From the NCBI RefSeq assembly GCF_910587525.1, contig NZ_CAJULS010000082.1, forward strand, positions 1 to 10,927: DNA of 10,927 nt, in the 5' to 3' direction. The stretch is from an uncultured Oscillibacter sp. (lineage in GTDB: Bacteria; Bacillota; Clostridia; Oscillospirales; Oscillospiraceae). The translations under genes and the position numbers were made by a program. The notes under the pieces are model-generated. The model searched no databases, was not told where the DNA came from, and saw nothing but the letters and a program-made list of their open reading frames with translations. Below are positions 1-6,412 of this stretch, piece by piece. Position 1 is the stretch's first letter, and each line of letters opens with the position of its first letter.

Positions 1-56
1 TTGGGGGCCGCTTAAAATTTTTTATATTTTTTCGCATTTACTCTTGACATTTGCCA
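1..56. other. AT-rich junction sequence interrupting the chemoreceptor
   Basis: Base composition changes abruptly here: positions about 11-45 are almost all A/T, while the adjoining receptor gene is GC-rich. Reading the receptor strand, homology to chemoreceptor signalling domains seems to end around position 57-62 and the new sequence supplies a stop at 22-24. The stretch could be the end of an inserted element, a deletion junction or a contig joint. Too little is present to identify it. Confidence 0.4.
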
Positions 57-1566
57 CCACACAGTCCTGAGCATCCTCCGCCTGCAGAGACACCCCCCTG
101 TCAATCTCATCAATGGCCCCCAGGATTCTGTCGCTGGATTCCATCAGCTGCTGGGTGCTGCTTCCCACCTGTCCGGAGGTCTGCTGCACCGTCCACACCA
201 CGCTCTGCACTTCCTGAATCAGGGCTTTCATGCTGGTAATCATATGAGACAGGCTTCGGGCGATCTGACCGAACTCGTCTTTTCTCTTAAGAGTCACCTG
301 CGCCGTAAAATCTCCCCTGGATACCTTGTCCAGGGGCCTGGTGATCTCTGTCACGCCTCTGCTTAGCGTTCCGGACAGGAAGATGCACATCGCAACGGCA
401 ATCACCAGCGCTACCAACACCATGAGATATGTAATGGTCTGTATGCTGCCCGTATTCCCCAGGAACTGGCTGGTAGGCACCAGCGTGATCAGCATGGCTC
501 CGGTGGAACCGATGCGGGAGTAAGCAAACACATAGGGCCTGCCCTGAAAGCGGATTTCCCTGTAGCCATCGGCCGCCTCTGCCTCAATCGCCTGCCGGTA
601 AGCCTCCATCTGGCTGAATGACGGCGCTTCCTCCTGCGTCCCGCCGCCGCAGTATACCGTCTCATTTCCGTCCGGAGCCACAAACGCGGCATAACTGCCC
701 TCACCGTTGTCCAGTTCTGCCAGGGCATTGTAGACGGTGCTCTTGTCAATGTCCACAACCAGGATCATATTGGTTTTCATGTTCACCTTGCGCCACATGC
801 TGATGGCATAATCGGAACTGTTGAACTTGTCATCCTCCTGATACACGGCCTGCTCCAGAAAAGGATGCCTGCCCAGATACCCCCACTTGTCCGAGGATGC
901 GTCGATCTGCTGCCCCTCCGCAGAGGCGATAAATTCCTCATAGGTTCCCATGCCCAGCGTCACGGGCGTAGTGGTCAGCCCCGTGGCCACATCGCTGATC
1001 AGATACACATGATATACAAAATCGGATATGCTTTTCAAGCTCAAAATTTTGGAACTCACCTCACCCTTGGCAGTGGTCTGCTCCTTGGTCAGGGCAGAGA
1101 CATCCAGCTTGGGATTGAGATAATAGGCGGCGCACTCCTCCATGGAGATAATCTCCAGCATCTGGTTGTCTACCTGCTGCAGCCCCAACTCCAGATAGCT
1201 CCCCTTGGCGGAGACCGTATCTGTCATGGAGGCTTTCACCTCCTGGCTTACCACACTCTTGGCCACCGAATAGGAGACTGTTCCCACCAGGAAAATCATG
1301 ATGATCAGGATCACAAAAGCCCCTATCATCTTTACCATCAGGCTGTTAGGAGAAATTCTGCGTCCGGCGGTTCTGCCTGTCCCCGCCCCCTTTTCCCCTG
1401 GGGCTGAAATTTCTCCTGCAGACTTGGACGCCTTCGGTACCTTGGACGCTCTCGGCGGCTTGGGCGCTCCTGCTGCTTCAGGCGCTTTCGGTGCTCCAGG
1501 CAGCTTGGTTTTTTTCGGCGCCTTTCCCTGCTGCTTGTCAATAGGCTTCTCTTTTGCTTTTCCCAT
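22..1566 (-). pseudogene. Methyl-accepting chemotaxis protein, truncated in the signalling domain
   Basis: This is a transmembrane chemoreceptor that would sense an extracellular ligand and signal to CheA/CheW. Numbered from the ATG at 1566 (514 residues), it has a Lys/Pro/Ala-rich cytoplasmic tail (2-70), TM1 (about 78-101), a large extracellular sensor region of dCache-like size (about 102-375), TM2 (about 376-399) and a HAMP domain (about 400-451, with PLDKVSRGDF at 411-420 and DEFGQIARSLSHM after it). The signalling coiled coil starts as expected, with GVSLQAEDAQDC near 491-502. It then becomes unrelated sequence (VKSKCEKI) and stops. The conserved hairpin tip and roughly 200 residues normally following are absent, so adaptor coupling should be lost. 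The frame also runs upstream to a TTG at 1611, but the ATG at 1566 with GGGGGAA before it is the better start. The stop is inside the window, so the truncation is not a window-edge effect. It could be a real disruption (insertion or rearrangement) or an assembly junction. Confidence 0.85.
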
Positions 1567-1571
1567 AATGA

Positions 1572-1578
1572 TTCCCCC
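1572..1578 (-). promoter_or_regulatory. Ribosome-binding site of the chemoreceptor
   Basis: GGGGGAA lies 5 bases before the ATG at 1566. It favours that start over the upstream in-frame TTG at 1611, which has no comparable site. Confidence 0.6.
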
Positions 1579-1688
1579 GTTGCTTTGGTCAAATGGCTGC
1601 GTTTTGCGCAATTTGCACTCTGGTAAACTTCCGATAAGCCGACACCGATTCCGCCCTGCCGCTTTCCCGTCGGGCCGCGTTGCGATCA

Positions 1689-1699
1689 GGAAACGTTTC
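1689..1699. promoter_or_regulatory. LacI/CcpA-type operator candidate, chemoreceptor side
   Basis: GAAACGTTTC at 1690-1699 is a perfect 10-bp palindrome centred on CG, the core shape of LacI-family and cre operators. The 10-mer GGAAACGTTT (1689-1698) recurs identically at 2025-2034 before the GH13 gene. It lies about 100 bp downstream of the predicted chemoreceptor start point, so it would act as a roadblock or pair with the distal site by looping. The match to the canonical cre consensus is imperfect, so a dedicated LacI-family regulator fits better than CcpA. Confidence 0.45.
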
Positions 1700-1802
1700 T
1701 ACTGCAAAGTCTCCTTTTCCCGCTCTGCCCGTGAAAAATCCTCCTGCAGAATTTTACAGGGTATAAAGATGTGAGCATACTGGATTGGTAAATATTAAGT
1801 TC

Positions 1803-1831
1803 AGTTTACCATCCCGTCAAAAGTATGTCAA
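1803..1831 (-). promoter_or_regulatory. Sigma-A promoter of the chemoreceptor gene
   Basis: Read on the minus strand, a perfect -35 TTGACA (1826-1831) is followed after exactly 17 bp by TAAACT (1803-1808), which is preceded by TGG as in an extended -10. A second, overlapping candidate is TTGACG (1815-1820), 17 bp, TAATAT (1792-1797). Either gives a leader of about 220 nt before the ATG at 1566. That is long enough for leader regulation, but no known riboswitch could be recognised in it. Confidence 0.6.
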
Positions 1832-1878
1832 TGAAAAAGGCTGTTTTTTTCTCAAATTTAATTTATTTTTTGTTACAT

Positions 1879-1933
1879 TTTACTCTTGCTTTTACTCATC
1901 TATTTACCCAATAATTTACTCTCATTTTTAACT
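1879..1933. repeat. Array of TTTACYC elements with 12-bp period
   Basis: TTTACTC begins at 1879, 1891 and 1915, TTTACCC at 1903 and the weaker TTTAACT at 1927, so five elements start exactly 12 bp apart. The sequence between them is not conserved. The array lies about midway between the chemoreceptor -35 (1826-1831) and the GH13 -35 (1979-1984), a usual position for a regulator acting on divergent promoters. Tandem direct repeats of this style are typical of response-regulator binding sites; the protein is unknown. Confidence 0.5.
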
Positions 1934-1947
1934 AACTGACCATATTG

Positions 1948-1976
1948 AAAAGGAGCCTTCACACAGCGCCTTTTTT
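1948..1976 (+). terminator. Terminator-like hairpin with T run upstream of the GH13 promoter
   Basis: AAAAGG (1948-1953) pairs with CCTTTT (1969-1974) and GC (1955-1956) with GC (1966-1967), with one mismatch, a 9-nt loop and six T residues ending at 1976. This has the form of a weak plus-strand intrinsic terminator. No plus-strand gene precedes it, so it may insulate the GH13 promoter or end an unannotated short transcript. Confidence 0.3.
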
Positions 1977-1978
1977 GC

Positions 1979-2007
1979 TTGTATTTGCCTGATATACATA
2001 GTATTAT
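1979..2007 (+). promoter_or_regulatory. Candidate promoter of the GH13 gene
   Basis: TTGTAT (1979-1984), a 17-bp spacer and TATTAT (2002-2007) give a start point near 2014 and a leader of about 109 nt. The -35 is weak, consistent with a promoter needing activation. The GGAAACGTTT site at 2025-2034 falls just downstream of the predicted start point, a typical repressor position. Confidence 0.4.
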
Positions 2008-2024
2008 AACTTCTATAAAGAGTC

Positions 2025-2036
2025 GGAAACGTTTTT
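2025..2036. promoter_or_regulatory. LacI/CcpA-type operator candidate, GH13 side
   Basis: GGAAACGTTT at 2025-2034 repeats the 10-mer found at 1689-1698 and is centred about 17 bp after the predicted GH13 start point. The core AAACGTTT is palindromic. A sugar-responsive LacI-family repressor controlling a glycosidase is a common arrangement, so this is the most plausible operator in the window. Confidence 0.5.
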
Positions 2037-2042
2037 ACCGTC

Positions 2043-2070
2043 GATTCCGGAAGGGCCTCTCACCGGAATC
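2043..2070. repeat. 8-bp inverted repeat in the GH13 leader
   Basis: GATTCCGG (2043-2050) and CCGGAATC (2063-2070) are exact reverse complements separated by 12 nt. In RNA they would form a stem-loop about 50 nt before the start codon; in DNA they could be half-sites of a dimeric regulator. No T run follows, so it is not an intrinsic terminator. Confidence 0.5.
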
Positions 2071-2109
2071 ATCTGAACTGTACATCCAAAAAATATGCCA
2101 AACGAAAAC

Positions 2110-2116
2110 AGGAGGA
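2110..2116 (+). promoter_or_regulatory. Ribosome-binding site of the GH13 gene
   Basis: AGGAGGA sits 6 bases before the ATG at 2123 and fixes that codon as the start. The open frame extends back to a TTG at 1979, but that codon falls inside the candidate promoter and the extra 48 residues are not family-like. Confidence 0.8.
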
Positions 2117-2122
2117 ATCATC

Positions 2123-3661
2123 ATGAGCAATCAAACTGCCTGGCTGGACAAAGCCGTATTCTACGAGATCTACCCCCAATCCTTTTGTGATACTAATGCC
2201 GACGGCATCGGGGACATTCCCGGTATTATCGGGAAGCTGGACTATATCAGGGACCTGGGCTGCACCGCCCTCTGGCTTAACCCCTGTTTCCTTTCCCCCT
2301 TCGGAGACGCGGGCTACGATGTGGAGGACTATTACACGGTGGCTCCCAGGTACGGCACCAACGAGGACCTGGCCAATCTGTTCCGGGAAGCCCATAAACG
2401 GGACATGCATGTGCTGCTGGACCTGGTTCCGGGTCATACGGCAGTGACCCATCCCTGGTTCCGGGAATCCATGAAAGCAGAAAAGAATGCGTATTCGGAC
2501 CGCTATATCTGGACGGACAGTATCTGGGAGGAGCCCCAGGGCATGGGCTGCATCCGGGGAATATCCTCCCGGGACGGTTCCTGCGCCGTGAACTTCTTCT
2601 CCCATCAGCCCTCTCTCAACTACGGTTTCTACAGGCCCGACCCGGACTGCAAATGGCAGCAGCCCATGGACGGCGAGGGACCCATGGCCACCCGGGAAAC
2701 ACTGAAAGACATTATGAGTTTCTGGCTGAAAATGGGCTGTGACGGCTTCCGGGTGGATATGGCAGGCTCCCTGGTAAAGCAGGATGAAGAATGTAAGGGA
2801 ACCATCGCCCTGTGGCAGGATATCCGTCAGTTCCTGGACAGGGAATTCCCCGGAGCCGTCATGGTCTCCGAGTGGGGAGAACCCGACAAATCCCTGGTAG
2901 CCGGTTTCCACATGGATTTCCTGCTGCATTTCGGCCCCTCTCACTACAACGATCTGTTCCGCTGCGACGAACCCTATTTTTCCAGAAGGGGCAGGGGCAG
3001 CGCCAGGGAATTTGTGGCCGCTTACCGGGAAAATTATGCGAAAGTGGGCGGAAAAGGACTCATCTGTATCCCCTCCGGGAACCATGATATGGACAGACTG
3101 GCCCGCCGCCTGGATCAGGAAGAGATGAAGATTGCCTTCGCCTTTCTGCTCTCCATGCCCGGCGCGCCCTTTATCTACTATGGAGATGAAATCGGGATGC
3201 GCTATGTGGAGAACCTGGTCTCCGTGGAAGGCGGATATGGCAGGACCGGCTCCCGCAGCCCCATGCAGTGGAACAAAGGAGTGAACGCCGGTTTTTCCGC
3301 CGCCGCCAAAGAGAAACTTTATATTCCCCAGGATGAGAGCGGGGATCGCCCCGACGCGGAGAGCCAGTCCGCAGATCCCTGTTCCCTGCGAAGCGAAATC
3401 AAGCGGCTTATGGCGCTGCGTCAGAAGCATCCCGCGCTGCAGAACAAAGGGGATATCACTTTCGTCTCCGACGGATATCCCCTGGTCTATAAACGGTCTT
3501 ACGGCGGTCAGAGCATCACAGTAGTGATTCACCCCGCCGATGAAAAAGCGGCCGTACCCGACGTGGGCGGCTCCATCCTGTACAAGCTGGGCGCAGCCCT
3601 GCGTCTGGAAGGAGGCACGCTCCATATGGACGGCCCCGCCGCTGTCTTTATTGAGAAATAA
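2123..3661 (+). CDS. Glycoside hydrolase family 13 (alpha-amylase family) enzyme
   Basis: This 512-residue retaining alpha-glycosidase lacks a signal peptide and so should act in the cytoplasm, probably on imported alpha-glucan oligosaccharides. It opens with the family hallmark AVFYEIYPQSF and DGIGD-PGI. The four GH13 regions are visible: region I around D100-H105 (DLVPGH), region II GFRVDMAGS with the nucleophile D212, region III VSEWGEP with the acid/base E250, and region IV SGNHDM with the stabiliser D322. FIYYGDEIGM follows, as in alpha-glucosidase-like members, and a short C-terminal beta domain ends the protein. Region I has Gly where Asn is usual (xNH). The subfamily and exact substrate cannot be fixed by eye. 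It is transcribed divergently from the chemoreceptor and convergently with the ABC gene, whose stop is only 10 bp away, with no obvious terminator in that gap. Confidence 0.9.
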   Translation: MSNQTAWLDKAVFYEIYPQSFCDTNADGIGDIPGIIGKLDYIRDLGCTALWLNPCFLSPFGDAGYDVEDYYTVAPRYGTNEDLANLFREAHKRDMHVLLDLVPGHTAVTHPWFRESMKAEKNAYSDRYIWTDSIWEEPQGMGCIRGISSRDGSCAVNFFSHQPSLNYGFYRPDPDCKWQQPMDGEGPMATRETLKDIMSFWLKMGCDGFRVDMAGSLVKQDEECKGTIALWQDIRQFLDREFPGAVMVSEWGEPDKSLVAGFHMDFLLHFGPSHYNDLFRCDEPYFSRRGRGSAREFVAAYRENYAKVGGKGLICIPSGNHDMDRLARRLDQEEMKIAFAFLLSMPGAPFIYYGDEIGMRYVENLVSVEGGYGRTGSRSPMQWNKGVNAGFSAAAKEKLYIPQDESGDRPDAESQSADPCSLRSEIKRLMALRQKHPALQNKGDITFVSDGYPLVYKRSYGGQSITVVIHPADEKAAVPDVGGSILYKLGAALRLEGGTLHMDGPAAVFIEK

Positions 3662-3671
3662 AAACGGCCCC

Positions 3672-5432
3672 TCACTTCATCTCGTTGGCCATCTGATACA
3701 GATGGCAGTAAATTCCGTCCAACTCCATCAGCTGCTCATGGCTGCCCTCCTCGGTGATCCCCTCCTCGGTGAGCACCAGGATGCGGTCACTGTTGCGTAT
3801 GGTGGAGAGGCGGTGGGCCACCGTCAGCGTGGTGCGTCCCTCGGACAGCGCCGCCAGAGACTTGGCCACCTCGTACTCGCTCTCGTTATCCAGCGCCGAT
3901 GTGGCCTCGTCCAGAATAATGATGGGCGCGTCTTTCAGAAACATGCGGGCGATGCTGATCCGCTGTTTCTGTCCGCCGGAGAGTTTCACCCCCCGCTCAC
4001 CGATATAAGTGTCGTAGCCGTCCTTGAGGCCCATGATAAATTCATGGGCTCCGGCTCTGCGGGCAGCCTCCTCCACTTCCTGCCGGGAAGCCTCCATCCG
4101 TCCGTACACAATGTTCTCATAGACCGTGCCGGAAAACAGATATACTTCCTGCTGTACCACCCCGATACTGCGGCGCAGGCTCTTCAGCGTCAGCCCTTTG
4201 ATATTTTTCCCGTCCAGATAAATCTCGCCTCCGGTCACATCATAGAACCGGGGAATCAGATTGCACAGCGTGGTCTTGCCGCCTCCGGAGGGACCCACCA
4301 GGGCCACCTTCTCCCCGGGCCTGATACGCAGGTTCAGATTGCGGAATACCTGATTGTGGTCATCGGGATACTCAAAACTTACATTCTCAAACACAATGTC
4401 GCCCTGGGGGGCCTTCAAGTCCACGGCTCCCGGCTCATCAAAGATATCAATATCCGCGTCCATGATCTCCAGAAAGCGCTCAATCCCCGTCATGCCCCGC
4501 TGGAACTGCTCGGCAAATTCAATAATCCGTCGCACCGTGGCAATGAAGGTGGACACATACATCACATAGGCCACCAGATCGCTGGGCCGGATGGTTCCCC
4601 GAATCACGAAAAGCCCGCCTGCCACGATGGTCACCAGATACATCAGACCGTCAAAAAGCCTGGTGGAACACTGAAAAAGTCCCATGTAGCGGTAACTGCG
4701 CTTTTTGATCTGATAAAATTTCCGGTTGTCCTGCTCAAACTTTTCGTTCTCCACATGTTCGTTGGCGAAGGCCTTCACCACCTTCTGCCCCAGCAGACTG
4801 TCCTCGATCCGGGCGTTCAGTTCTCCCACCTGCTGCCGCTGCTGGCGGAACAACGCCCGCAGCCGGAAATTGATCCTGCTGCACACCACCACCATCACCG
4901 GAATGACGCAAAAGATAAACAGCGTCAGAGGTACATTGATGGTACACAGAATGATAAAGGAGGCTGCCCCCTTGATCCCGGCGATAAAGAATTCCTCCGG
5001 GCAGTGATGGGCAAACTCCGTCACATCAAACAAATCGTTGGTGATGCGCCCCATGATCTGCCCCACCTTGGTGTTGTTATAATAGGTGTTGGACAGCTTC
5101 TGCAAATGCCCGTAGGCGTCCCGGCGCATATCCGTCTCTATATCCACCCCCATCACATGACCGGTATAGGCCATATAATAGTAAGCCGCCGCGTCAATCA
5201 GCCGCAGTGTCAGGTACAAAAGCCCCAGTCCTCCCACGGTGCGCACCGTCAGCATCGCCAGGTCCTCCATGGCCTGGTTGGTGATATGCCGGATAATCAG
5301 CGGCAGCACGATCTCGCAGATGGTGGTCAGGGCCGCGCAGAACAGGTCCAGACAGAGCACTTTCACATGGGGTTTATAGTAGGGCATAAACCGTTTAATC
5401 AGTACCGATGATTTATATTTTCTTTTCTCCAT
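3672..5432 (-). CDS. ABC transporter, fused permease and ATPase (exporter half-transporter)
   Basis: This 586-residue type I exporter half-transporter would dimerise to move an unknown substrate out of the cell. The N-terminal membrane domain has about six helices (first near 25-48, last near 285-310). The ATPase domain carries Walker A GPSGGGKTT (380-388, K386), signature LSGGQ (484-488), Walker B IIILDEATSALD (D508, E509) and the switch histidine in TVAHRLS (H540). All catalytic residues are intact and the length is normal. Two ATGs lie two codons apart (5438 and 5432). The purine-rich GGGAGAGG abuts the first and is 6 bases before the second, so the second is preferred narrowly. It follows the YczE-like gene by about 40 bp on the same strand and probably shares its promoter. 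MsbA/LmrA-like drug, lipid or peptide export are all possible. Exporters of this kind often pair as two adjacent half-transporters, but no partner is adjacent here. Confidence 0.92.
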   Translation of the reverse strand: MEKRKYKSSVLIKRFMPYYKPHVKVLCLDLFCAALTTICEIVLPLIIRHITNQAMEDLAMLTVRTVGGLGLLYLTLRLIDAAAYYYMAYTGHVMGVDIETDMRRDAYGHLQKLSNTYYNNTKVGQIMGRITNDLFDVTEFAHHCPEEFFIAGIKGAASFIILCTINVPLTLFIFCVIPVMVVVCSRINFRLRALFRQQRQQVGELNARIEDSLLGQKVVKAFANEHVENEKFEQDNRKFYQIKKRSYRYMGLFQCSTRLFDGLMYLVTIVAGGLFVIRGTIRPSDLVAYVMYVSTFIATVRRIIEFAEQFQRGMTGIERFLEIMDADIDIFDEPGAVDLKAPQGDIVFENVSFEYPDDHNQVFRNLNLRIRPGEKVALVGPSGGGKTTLCNLIPRFYDVTGGEIYLDGKNIKGLTLKSLRRSIGVVQQEVYLFSGTVYENIVYGRMEASRQEVEEAARRAGAHEFIMGLKDGYDTYIGERGVKLSGGQKQRISIARMFLKDAPIIILDEATSALDNESEYEVAKSLAALSEGRTTLTVAHRLSTIRNSDRILVLTEEGITEEGSHEQLMELDGIYCHLYQMANEMK

Positions 5433-5475
5433 TTTCATCCTCTCCCTAAGTGCAGGCTTTCTCCCCGGGTTGTTT

Positions 5476-6132
5476 TCAGGCCGCCGCCTGCGCCTCCTGC
5501 TTCAGCAGCACCGCCAGTTTCTTCTGCATGAATGAGATCACCGGCCCCAGGAAAAACGCCACTCCCAGCGTCACGATACCCACATCCCCTCCCAGTGCGA
5601 ATCCCGCCGCCATAAAAGAGATATCCCAGATCATGCGGATGGCCTTGAAGGGAATCTTTTTGCATTTATGGGAGATGATAAAAGGCATGGCGTCATAGGG
5701 GGAAGAACCCAGTCCCGCCGTCATATAAGTGGAGGCTCCCAGGACGAATACGATCAGCACCGGAACCAGCAGCCCCCAGCGCACCGGCTGGGAAGCGAAA
5801 AAGCCCTGGGGCAGCACACTGTCCCAAATCCATCCGAAGAAATCCGATATGTACCCCAGAAACACCATATTGCCGATGGTGCCGAATCCGATATAACTCA
5901 TGTCAAACCGCAGCACAAAGACAAATGTCACCAGATGGCACAGCAGCTGGGCCGTGCCAAAGCTGATGGGCAGGTAGTTGATCACCCCCTGGGTCAGGCA
6001 GGAACAGGGATCCGTACCCAGCGCCAGCCGGATCAGCAGGGACAGACCAAAACCCTGTACTGTCACCCCGGTTATCATCATCGCCAGCCGCGTCCAGAAT
6101 TTCGGCGGCCTGGCAAAACAGGTCATTTTCAT
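5476..6132 (-). CDS. YczE/YyaS/YitT family integral membrane protein
   Basis: This 218-residue membrane protein has about five to six hydrophobic helices and resembles Bacillus YczE. The two halves each carry a related Gly/Pro motif, LGTDPCSC at 38-45 and GLGSSPYDA at 140-148, the feature that identifies the family and suggests an internal duplication. The family's transport or regulatory role is not established. The start at 6132 is supported by AGGAGG 6 bases upstream; the frame stays open back to 6213 but those codons overlap the -10 region of the promoter. A good promoter lies at 6187-6215. The ABC exporter gene follows closely downstream, so the two are likely co-transcribed. Confidence 0.85.
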   Translation of the reverse strand: MKMTCFARPPKFWTRLAMMITGVTVQGFGLSLLIRLALGTDPCSCLTQGVINYLPISFGTAQLLCHLVTFVFVLRFDMSYIGFGTIGNMVFLGYISDFFGWIWDSVLPQGFFASQPVRWGLLVPVLIVFVLGASTYMTAGLGSSPYDAMPFIISHKCKKIPFKAIRMIWDISFMAAGFALGGDVGIVTLGVAFFLGPVISFMQKKLAVLLKQEAQAAA

Positions 6133-6138
6133 AATAGT

Positions 6139-6144
6139 CCTCCT
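6139..6144 (-). promoter_or_regulatory. Ribosome-binding site of the YczE-like gene
   Basis: AGGAGG, 6 bases before the ATG at 6132, selects this start over longer in-frame versions. Confidence 0.75.
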
Positions 6145-6186
6145 TGTACTTCTCTCTCCGGGCCTTTGCAGTCTGCGCCCGCTTTC

Positions 6187-6215
6187 ATTATACCCCGGGC
6201 TATTCCGTTTCACAA
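6187..6215 (-). promoter_or_regulatory. Sigma-A promoter of the YczE-ABC operon
   Basis: On the minus strand TTGTGA (6210-6215), a 17-bp spacer and a perfect TATAAT (6187-6192) predict a start near 6180 and a leader of about 48 nt. It is back-to-back with the HAD promoter, with 67 bp between the two -35 elements. Confidence 0.65.
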
Positions 6216-6282
6216 TACGTATTTTAACAGAAGTCTGCCGAAAAGAAATGTCCTGCTAAAGGATTTTGTGCAGAAAGAATAC

Positions 6283-6311
6283 TTGAAACGCCCATACACT
6301 TGTGATAAAAT
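6283..6311 (+). promoter_or_regulatory. Sigma-A promoter of the HAD phosphatase gene
   Basis: TTGAAA (6283-6288), a 17-bp spacer and TAAAAT (6306-6311), the latter preceded by TGA as an extended -10, predict a start near 6318. The resulting leader of about 95 nt shows no recognised riboswitch. Confidence 0.65.
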
Positions 6312-6412
6312 CCCTTATACCAAAGTTCCCGCTGTTCCCAGGACTGTATCCCGGGAAAACGGTTCCTGATAAGAAATTCACCATATGAAATATGTAAAAA
6401 AGGATAACCGAT

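Larger units (their letters stand above)
1567..2122. other. Divergent regulatory region between chemoreceptor and GH13 gene
   Basis: This 556-bp gap holds no convincing gene. From left to right it contains the roughly 220-nt leader of the chemoreceptor with a GAAACGTTTC palindrome (1690-1699), overlapping minus-strand promoters (1792-1831), a very AT-rich segment with a 12-bp phased repeat array (1879-1933), a hairpin with a T run (1948-1976), the GH13 promoter (1979-2007), a second GGAAACGTTT site (2025-2034) and an inverted repeat in the GH13 leader (2043-2070). The density of symmetric and repeated elements indicates multi-factor control, but no regulator gene is in the window. Confidence 0.7.

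Noticed and set aside
1640..1760. Possible c-di-GMP riboswitch in the chemoreceptor leader
   Set aside because: Such riboswitches often precede clostridial chemoreceptors, and the leader has a CACGGGCA-like start and a GACTTTGCA stretch, but the conserved GGGCAAACC and GACGCAAAGCC elements are not present.
1298..1774. A 158-codon plus-strand frame antisense to the chemoreceptor start
   Set aside because: It mirrors the low-complexity Lys/Pro/Ala tail of the receptor and carries no recognisable motif or ribosome-binding site.
37..1888. TTTACTCTTG shared by 37-46 and 1879-1888, as possible ends of an inserted element
   Set aside because: A single AT-rich 10-mer with no flanking similarity or inverted partner is expected by chance.
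2069..3625. A 518-codon open frame on the minus strand over the GH13 gene
   Set aside because: It is antisense to a gene with all GH13 motifs and shows no family features of its own.
3540..5411. A 623-codon open frame on the plus strand over the ABC gene
   Set aside because: It is antisense to a fully intact ABC exporter, its product is rich in His, Gln, Pro and Gly with no domain, and it overlaps the end of the GH13 gene. It is a composition-driven shadow.
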